Assembly (NCBI GenBank): GCA_016297945.1
Contig: JAEDFR010000111.1
Span: 1 to 7,163 of the forward strand
DNA from: Lachnospiraceae bacterium
Lineage (GTDB): Bacteria; Bacillota; Clostridia; Lachnospirales; Lachnospiraceae
Reading direction: 5' to 3'
Length of the DNA stretch: 7,163 nt
Position numbers and translations under genes: made by a program. Below the pieces are notes generated by a model that saw only the letters and a list, made by a program, of their open reading frames with translations, made no database searches and had not been told where the DNA came from. Positions 1 to 4,989 of the stretch are shown here, piece after piece; the first letter of the stretch is position 1, and each line of letters starts with the position of its first letter.

Positions 1-24
1 ATCATTCCATTCTTTGCTAATCAT
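1..24 (-). CDS. Probable start of a divergent gene, cut by the left edge
   Basis: On the minus strand an ATG at 24-22 opens a frame reading MISKEWND before the window ends. A purine-rich AGGAAAGGAAG (plus positions 32-42) lies 7 bases upstream and would serve as ribosome binding site. Only eight codons are visible, so no family can be assigned and the frame could be chance. If real, it is transcribed away from the 932-aa gene and shares with it the intergenic region at 25-260. Confidence 0.4.
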
Positions 25-87
25 ATCAGCACTTCCTTTCCTGAACTCGCTCCTTTTGTGTAGTCGGTTCGTTATCTTCCGTCGAAT

Positions 88-124
88 TTGTTATACTTAT
101 ATGCTATAACAACCTGTTTTTTTT
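88..124. repeat. Small AT-rich inverted repeat followed by a T8 run
   Basis: Perfect 8-base arms TTGTTATA (88-95) and TATAACAA (105-112) flank a 9-base loop. Four bases later there is a run of eight T (117-124). Read on the plus strand it resembles a weak intrinsic terminator, but the stem has little G/C, the T-run is detached, and no plus-strand gene precedes it here. An operator for one of the two divergent genes is an equally good reading. Otherwise the region 25-200 holds nothing I can recognise. Confidence 0.3.
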
Positions 125-200
125 GTATGCACTCTCATAAAGCAAAATATGAAACTTCTTTAAGGAATTATTTGAAATAAAATAGAAAATTTAACAGACA

Positions 201-234
201 TTGACTATTGATTTCAGAAATGATAATTTATAAT
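201..234 (+). promoter_or_regulatory. Candidate sigma-70/sigma-A promoter of the 932-aa gene
   Basis: TTGACT (201-206) is a good -35 box but pairs at 17 bases only with TAATTT (224-229). A perfect TATAAT -10 box lies at 229-234 and pairs with TTGATT (208-213) at a short 15-base spacing. One of these two combinations probably drives the downstream gene, with a leader of roughly 20-25 bases. The surrounding DNA is very AT-rich, so chance matches are a real risk. Confidence 0.42.
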
Positions 235-243
235 AAATAGCTG

Positions 244-251
244 AAAGGGTG
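244..251 (+). promoter_or_regulatory. Ribosome binding site deciding the ATG start at 261
   Basis: AAAGGGTG sits 9 bases before ATG 261. It overlaps the alternative in-frame GTG at 249, which therefore has no site of its own at a usable distance. This favours ATG 261 as the start. Confidence 0.6.
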
Positions 252-260
252 ATATTTTCC

Positions 261-3059
261 ATGAAGAATCAGATGAAGTTTCCAAGTATATCCAATATAT
301 ATGCTCCAGAGATTACTTGGGAAAAACTATTTCCACGATGTATTCGGCCATCCTTGCATAGAGGAATAGATGATAAAGAATCCATTAAACCGGAGGATTT
401 GTTTCCCGATAGCACGGTCAAGATAACGAAATACATCGTTTTCAAACTTCTCCCACGTATTTACAGAACCATGCCTGACGGAAGTGACATCACAGCAATT
501 GGAGATCCAACATTTAGCAAATATTGGACATACTCAGCAGCTGCAACCTCATCCACTCGCTATGGCGCTACAATAGATGAATTAATTAACAAAGGAACGA
601 CCGGAAAATACGCTTATGAATCCTTTGACTTTAATAAAGAACTTATTGTAAATATCGAAAATCTTCTCTCCTGGTTACAGGATGACGAACTCTCGGAATA
701 TAAAGACTACATTGAGAAACTTATAACTGTTCTGCCTAAAATCTCCTCATTAAAACGATTAAACATAGATAAAGTATTCGCAAAAGAAGATATGAAAGTC
801 TTTTCTAAAAGATTATCCTGTCTTGTCGCAATTGCGGCGACTTGGCCTGTTTGGACAGAACAAAGTACTCTCAACAGCGAATTAGCTTTACTGCTATTCC
901 CTTCAACCGGTGACGAACCTATCACTGATGAATGGTTAGCTAACTATATCAAAACAAAAAAAGATGAGGCTGAAAAAAAGCTCTCAGATGCTTTGAAGCA
1001 GCTTGATGATCAAAAATATATTGAGGCTTGTGATATATTCAAAGAAATTATAGAGTCAATGTATGTGGATGACATCGTTCGAGGTATCGCTTATTACAAT
1101 CTTTTTGTGTGTTGCAGCAAAAAAAAATATCAATATAAAGGCCCGCTAAGTCCTTCTACATTCCTGGAAAAAGCAGCAGATTTCGGTCACGCCGAGGCAT
1201 CTAAACTATTAGAAAAATCTCATAAAATAAATTATAGAAGGAAAAGCAGCGCCTCATTGGTGTACGAACCAATGCGTTCAACATCAAAAGCCGCTTATAT
1301 TATTACAAATACAACATCTGAAAATGCGTGTATGCGTGCTTTTCTTAAAACAATGCCGGAATCTATGGAATCAGAGAGTAATCATCGAGAATATCTCGTA
1401 TATGCTAAAAGCACAGAAGATCTGCTCAATGTTTTAACCCCGGATAATGAATTAAGATATTTGTTTATCGATGATTCATTTTCCAAAAATTTTAATGATT
1501 TTATCCATGTTTTAGATAAAATTAAGTTTTGGCATTCCGATACCGCTAAACCCGATGCAAACTGGAGCAAAATAACATTTTACCTCCGTTTAAACGAAGA
1601 AAAGTACTCGTCACTTATTGACACAGCCTTAAAAAGGATCGGCAATATATCTGTCCGTATCCATATTATTGACGATGGAAAATGGCCGGCACAATATTTG
1701 TTAAGCCGAAAACCATTATTTATGGGATTACAGGACTTTAACAGTGTTGATCTGCACAAAATGAAAAAGAAAATTAACATTAATTATGTTGTTATCACAT
1801 CTCAAAATGATGACCTCACAAACTGGTTAATTCGCGAAGCTTATTGGTTAGGATGTTTTTACTATTCCAACATAACATTTTCAATCTCTGTAATATCTCC
1901 GGAAGCACAACAAATCGAATCAAGATTACGATTCGATTGCCCAAATATTTTTTCACCTGATATACCGGATAGTGATAAAGTCTCAAAAGTCGTTGTTAAT
2001 CCTTGTATCTCAATTGACTATCTTTCATCATCAAATTTGCTTTCTGAGCTTTCCAAACTAACCCGGCAAGACAATAATACATTAAGTTACTATGTCGTTC
2101 ATGCCGGGGATGATATTACCAGTATGAATCTCAGTATTAAAATCAGAGAGTGGACAATTCGTAATCAGATTGAAAAAGGGAAAAAACCAGATCGAGTTTC
2201 TTTACCTACAATTGCTTTCTATTGTACCAATTCTGACATCGGTTACCTTTCAAATAAGCTTATTGTTCAAACAATGGATCACGGAAATAACTGGTATAAT
2301 AATTACAATATTATACCTTTTGGGATGATTAGTGACCGATATGCCTGGGATGAAATTGATGGCGGATATTTTGAGCAAATGGCACAATGCACGCATTTAC
2401 AATATTCAGGAATAGAAATCTCGGCGACAGAAGAAGAAATCAAAGATGGCTTAACCAGCTATTTCAACAGAAGCTACAACAGAGACTCTTCAATGGCCGT
2501 TGCCCTCAGTTTACCGTACAGACTTTTTCAAACTCCGGCAATACGTACTTCTAAACATATTATGCCACCAAATGGCTGGGATATAATGAATGCCAATTTT
2601 TTTGATGATCCGGATGAATTTACTGATATCCTTTCAGAAATGGCAGAACATTTTAAAAAATCTATAAAAAATGATGATATCCTGAAACAAAATTTATTGT
2701 ATTACGAGCATTCACGCTGGCTTCGGTGGGCCATATCCAGAGGCTGGGTAAAAGCTAATGTCAATGATGTCATAACATATATGAAAGCAGGTAATCCTAA
2801 ACAACAGTTATTTATCGCTAAAATGCATGGTTGTATATGTTCTGTCGAGGATTTAAAATATCTTTCACAAGAAATGTGCAGTAATGCAAACGAAAAAAAT
2901 TGGGAACGTTTTGCAGAAAAACGAGAAAGTATTCATAAATATCTTCCTAAAAACTTTGTTACTACGGATACATCCAATATTGAGAAAACCCCTGAAATAC
3001 TTCAAACAAAATGGCTTGAAGTATTTAGAGACAAGCCTTCTAACGAACCTGAGCATTAA
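261..3059 (+). CDS. Large RyR-module protein with TrkA-N-like Rossmann segments (putative nucleotide sensor)
   Basis: A 932-aa soluble protein without signal peptide or membrane spans. Residues 1-220 match nothing I recognise. Residues 223-322 are helical and TPR/Sel1-like, ending in a Sel1-type stretch FLEKAADFGHAEASKLLEK. From about 343 an alpha/beta region begins (KAAYIITN, then RYLFIDD near 399). It leads to a second Rossmann-like unit with INYVVITSQNDDLTNWLIRE (507-526) and a further strand YYVVHAGDD (610-618). This is the layout of TrkA-N/RCK nucleotide-binding proteins, but no classical GxGxxG is seen. The C-terminus is RyR-like: SSMAVALSLPYRL (743-755), EHSRW (816-820), GW (828-829), MHGCI (855-859) and IHKYLP (891-896). 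In better-conserved RyR modules the fourth motif reads HPxL, so G replacing P suggests divergence. An upstream GTG at 249 would add four residues but lacks a ribosome binding site. Base composition looks more A/T-rich than the minus-strand genes. The role is probably recognition of a nucleotide-type ligand. Domain names are by-eye calls, and the substrate is unknown. Confidence 0.72.
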   Translation: MKNQMKFPSISNIYAPEITWEKLFPRCIRPSLHRGIDDKESIKPEDLFPDSTVKITKYIVFKLLPRIYRTMPDGSDITAIGDPTFSKYWTYSAAATSSTRYGATIDELINKGTTGKYAYESFDFNKELIVNIENLLSWLQDDELSEYKDYIEKLITVLPKISSLKRLNIDKVFAKEDMKVFSKRLSCLVAIAATWPVWTEQSTLNSELALLLFPSTGDEPITDEWLANYIKTKKDEAEKKLSDALKQLDDQKYIEACDIFKEIIESMYVDDIVRGIAYYNLFVCCSKKKYQYKGPLSPSTFLEKAADFGHAEASKLLEKSHKINYRRKSSASLVYEPMRSTSKAAYIITNTTSENACMRAFLKTMPESMESESNHREYLVYAKSTEDLLNVLTPDNELRYLFIDDSFSKNFNDFIHVLDKIKFWHSDTAKPDANWSKITFYLRLNEEKYSSLIDTALKRIGNISVRIHIIDDGKWPAQYLLSRKPLFMGLQDFNSVDLHKMKKKININYVVITSQNDDLTNWLIREAYWLGCFYYSNITFSISVISPEAQQIESRLRFDCPNIFSPDIPDSDKVSKVVVNPCISIDYLSSSNLLSELSKLTRQDNNTLSYYVVHAGDDITSMNLSIKIREWTIRNQIEKGKKPDRVSLPTIAFYCTNSDIGYLSNKLIVQTMDHGNNWYNNYNIIPFGMISDRYAWDEIDGGYFEQMAQCTHLQYSGIEISATEEEIKDGLTSYFNRSYNRDSSMAVALSLPYRLFQTPAIRTSKHIMPPNGWDIMNANFFDDPDEFTDILSEMAEHFKKSIKNDDILKQNLLYYEHSRWLRWAISRGWVKANVNDVITYMKAGNPKQQLFIAKMHGCICSVEDLKYLSQEMCSNANEKNWERFAEKRESIHKYLPKNFVTTDTSNIEKTPEILQTKWLEVFRDKPSNEPEH

Positions 3060-3071
3060 ATAGTCTTCATA

Positions 3072-3121
3072 TACAGACCTCCAAACCGATGTACTACGAC
3101 ATTCCCCTTTGGAGGTCTGTA
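3072..3121. terminator. 14-bp inverted repeat between convergent genes, possible bidirectional terminator
   Basis: Perfect 14-base arms, TACAGACCTCCAAA (3072-3085) and TTTGGAGGTCTGTA (3108-3121), enclose a 22-base loop. The loop itself can form a small ATGT/ACAT stem. It lies 12 bases after the stop of the plus-strand gene and 4 bases after the stop of the minus-strand 46-aa frame, exactly where a shared terminator is expected. Neither strand has a clear U-tract after the stem, so termination may be inefficient, or the hairpin may instead protect 3' ends. Confidence 0.5.
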
Positions 3122-3125
3122 AACA

Positions 3126-3266
3126 TCACCCCCATCTATAAGCCATATCCAGGCTCCATTTCCACACAAAAGCAAACACAATAATCAAAACGATCATCAG
3201 GGCCGCAGATAACCAGATATTTTCTTTTAAAAAAGTTTTAATCTTCATAATCTTCTCTTTCATCAT
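3126..3266 (-). CDS. Small single-span membrane protein overlapping the SEDS-like gene
   Basis: A 46-aa frame starting MMKEKIMKIK. It has a lysine-rich N-terminus (residues 3-17) and one strongly hydrophobic span at about residues 18-36, then a short tail ending AYRWG. The charge pattern predicts an N-inside membrane peptide. GGAGG (3277-3273) lies 6 bases before ATG 3266, an ideal spacing. The frame overlaps the last 29 bases of the SEDS-like gene in another reading frame, so it could be translationally coupled and made together with that membrane protein as a partner or stabiliser. A later ATG at 3248 would give 40 aa but has a weaker site. I do not recognise a family. The GGAGG also encodes part of the upstream protein (VED), so it could be coincidental. 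Confidence 0.55.
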   Translation of the reverse strand: MMKEKIMKIKTFLKENIWLSAALMIVLIIVFAFVWKWSLDMAYRWG

Positions 3267-4803
3267 CCATATCCTCCACACAGTCCGGCTTATTATAAGT
3301 GACGCAATCTTCAATCAGCTGTCTTTGAATCTCTTCTTCCGAATCTCTCAAAGGAATCCACCGATCACCCAAATATTCAAGAATAAATCTCCGTCCGTCT
3401 GAATTCTTCTCAGTAAATACACAGAAATCACGTTCATCAATCGAATACCAGTCGGCACTGCAGTGTACTTTTCTCTCGCTGCCAATGACATCGACCACAT
3501 CCTTCAATAATTTTTCTTCTTTACTGTAAAGAAAGTCTTCTTCATATTCAAAGCCATCCCGATCCAGAACCCGGTATTCATCCATTGGCCCTAATACATA
3601 TTCTACGGAGACAAAGGTTTCTTCAATTTTCTTATAATCATTTATAAATCTATTCTCACAAGCACTCCATAATAAAAGCGAAAATGCCATCGAATCCGTA
3701 ATAATTCCGCTGGAGCCGCAAAATGGCAGTGTTACCGGATAAGGAAAACCAAAATTATACAGAATTCCCAAGACGGACCGGATAATTAATACAGACGCCG
3801 CTGCCACAAACACCAGATAGTTTTTATGATTTCTTCCATTATATGTTCCGACCATCTTTATCAAAATAAACACAAAGAATACTGCAAACAAGACAAAAGC
3901 AGCAACGGCTGCCCATCCGCCGTAAAACAATAATTGCAGCACAAGCTTATTGTTTCTGTAAAGCCATTCACGGATAAAATCCGAATTCATCAGTTCCTTC
4001 GATGTGCCGAATACAGCAGCATTTTGAACCAGTTCTTTAACACCGGCCATATATTCCGACCAGTCCGCCGGATACATGAAACCTGTAATTGTTCCATCAC
4101 ATCTTGACCACGGATTCACTAACAGCCCTATTCGAAACAACACATAGAAAATAACCGAAGAAAATGCATTCCCTTTGCGGATCTTTTTTTCGGAGAAAGC
4201 ATATTTCCATACCGCCGCTGCCAGCGTAATTGTATTCATCACTGCCAAATCCACAAGCCAGTTATTGCCCAGATTTTCAAAAATGAAATGACCTTCCACC
4301 GTGAGGATGATTACAGCAATACTGCCTGCGGCAACAGCTCCAAAACAAAAATGTTGCTTTTTCATAGCCTTAAACAGCATCTGAATATTGAGTGGGAAAA
4401 TAATAATTGCCCAAAAATCATATATAAATTTTATGTGGGGCAAAAACAGCCGAACCTGTTCTTTACCTTCTCCAAACAGTGAAACATCAAATGTTCCCGC
4501 TTCCAAAACAAGTTCCATACACAACAGGGCCCCTATGGCTGCTGAAAGGGCACAGCAGGCTTTTATATTGCTGCTTATAGTCTCTGTACCCTCATAGATT
4601 GCATCGCTGAATAACACATAGACAAAACTTGTGCATCCGATTCCGACAAGAAATGTGCGCAGTAAAGAAAAATCTCCTATACTGCTATCAAAACTATTCT
4701 GGCGCATAAAGGTATTTAACCAAATAAAAACAATCGCACTGATACTGCCCAATATCATATAACTGATTGAATTATCTTTTTGGCATTTTGTAAATTTATT
4801 CAT
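3238..4803 (-). CDS. Divergent SEDS-family (FtsW/RodA/SpoVE-like) membrane protein with acidic C-terminal tail
   Basis: A 521-aa protein with about ten hydrophobic spans (near residues 14-32, 47-65, 80-100, 126-144, 152-169, 182-203, 217-229, 287-317, 329-348, 366-381), the usual SEDS count. The C-terminal half follows the SEDS pattern. FRIGLLVNPWSR (223-234) corresponds to the R..xxxDPW segment. SDFI with Asp275 corresponds to the TDFIF motif, whose Asp is the proposed catalytic residue of the peptidoglycan glycosyltransferases. PYPVTLPFCGSSG (354-366) corresponds to the PxTGxxLPFxSxGGSS motif. The QPSE segment is not recognisable, so polymerase activity is uncertain. After the last span comes a charged, predicted cytoplasmic domain of about 135 aa ending in DDEREDYED, absent from ordinary FtsW/RodA proteins (about 370-420 aa). 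ATG 4803 is chosen because AGGAGG lies 6 bases upstream; a TTG at 4821 would place that site inside the gene. It has its own promoter region and a 46-aa overlapping partner downstream. The role may be envelope-related, or a signal-linked membrane component. Confidence 0.6.
   Translation of the reverse strand: MNKFTKCQKDNSISYMILGSISAIVFIWLNTFMRQNSFDSSIGDFSLLRTFLVGIGCTSFVYVLFSDAIYEGTETISSNIKACCALSAAIGALLCMELVLEAGTFDVSLFGEGKEQVRLFLPHIKFIYDFWAIIIFPLNIQMLFKAMKKQHFCFGAVAAGSIAVIILTVEGHFIFENLGNNWLVDLAVMNTITLAAAVWKYAFSEKKIRKGNAFSSVIFYVLFRIGLLVNPWSRCDGTITGFMYPADWSEYMAGVKELVQNAAVFGTSKELMNSDFIREWLYRNNKLVLQLLFYGGWAAVAAFVLFAVFFVFILIKMVGTYNGRNHKNYLVFVAAASVLIIRSVLGILYNFGFPYPVTLPFCGSSGIITDSMAFSLLLWSACENRFINDYKKIEETFVSVEYVLGPMDEYRVLDRDGFEYEEDFLYSKEEKLLKDVVDVIGSERKVHCSADWYSIDERDFCVFTEKNSDGRRFILEYLGDRWIPLRDSEEEIQRQLIEDCVTYNKPDCVEDMDDEREDYED
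3273..3277 (-). promoter_or_regulatory. Internal ribosome binding site for the 46-aa membrane peptide
   Basis: Minus-strand GGAGG followed by six bases (ATATGG) and ATG 3266. It lies inside the 3' end of the SEDS-like coding region and is the main support for the small overlapping gene. Confidence 0.5.
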
Positions 4804-4809
4804 ATGTTT

Positions 4810-4815
4810 CCTCCT
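4810..4815 (-). promoter_or_regulatory. Strong ribosome binding site of the SEDS-like gene
   Basis: AGGAGG on the minus strand, six bases (AAACAT) before ATG 4803. It fixes the start, and its first bases form the end of the leader palindrome at 4814-4863. Confidence 0.8.
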
Positions 4816-4863
4816 GTTCAAACTTTATAGACTATATATATCATAGTCTGAAAGTTTCAACAG
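4814..4863 (-). repeat. Long imperfect palindrome in the leader of the SEDS-like gene
   Basis: The arms 4814-4835 and 4843-4863 pair as CTGTT, AAACTTT and AGACTAT blocks, with one single-base mismatch and one small bulge, around a 7-base AT loop. On the minus strand the hairpin abuts and partly includes the AGGAGG ribosome binding site. The palindrome also covers the probable promoter. It could be a DNA operator for a dimeric repressor or an RNA hairpin limiting ribosome access. There is no U-tract, so a terminator is unlikely. Confidence 0.5.
4833..4860 (-). promoter_or_regulatory. Candidate promoter of the SEDS-like gene, overlapping the palindrome
   Basis: On the minus strand TTGAAA (4860-4855) is a good -35 box. 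TATATA (4838-4833) follows at 16 bases, or TATAGT (4836-4831) at 18. A transcript would start around 4825, giving a leader of about 20 bases. The terminator just upstream makes a separate promoter here likely. AT-richness limits certainty. Confidence 0.42.
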
Positions 4864-4920
4864 TTTCTATATATACAAAAATATGAAAGTATCTTTTCAT
4901 AAATATTGAAATAAACAGCA

Positions 4921-4966
4921 AAAGAAAGTCCCTGATACTTTTTCTAAATGTATCAAGAACTTTCTT
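4921..4966 (-). terminator. Intrinsic terminator of the RyR-CARF-nuclease gene
   Basis: Read on the minus strand, AAGAAAGTTCTTGATAC (4966-4950) pairs over 17 bases with GTATCAGGGACTTTCTT (4938-4922) across an 11-base loop. Two of the pairs are G-U. On the plus strand these become A-C mismatches, so the structure is built for the minus transcript. It is followed by a U-rich stretch (TTTTGCTGTTTATTT if the last stem bases are counted). It begins 23 bases after the stop codon of the nuclease gene. Confidence 0.75.
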
Positions 4967-4989
4967 ACTTATCTCATTTATAAACTTTT

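Noticed and set aside
249..260. Alternative GTG start of the 932-aa gene
   Set aside because: The purine-rich site AAAGGGTG overlaps this GTG and is well placed only for ATG 261.
707..1780. Minus-strand frames of 62-72 codons inside the 932-aa gene
   Set aside because: They are antisense shadows of a gene with clear domain structure; no family resemblance or upstream signals were seen.
4804..4821. Alternative TTG start of the SEDS-like gene at 4821
   Set aside because: The AGGAGG ribosome binding site would lie inside the coding frame; it is perfectly placed for ATG 4803.
4882..4901. Short palindrome TATGAAA / TTTCATA between terminator and promoter
   Set aside because: Seven-base arms in very AT-rich DNA are expected by chance; there is no functional context beyond lying upstream of the promoter.
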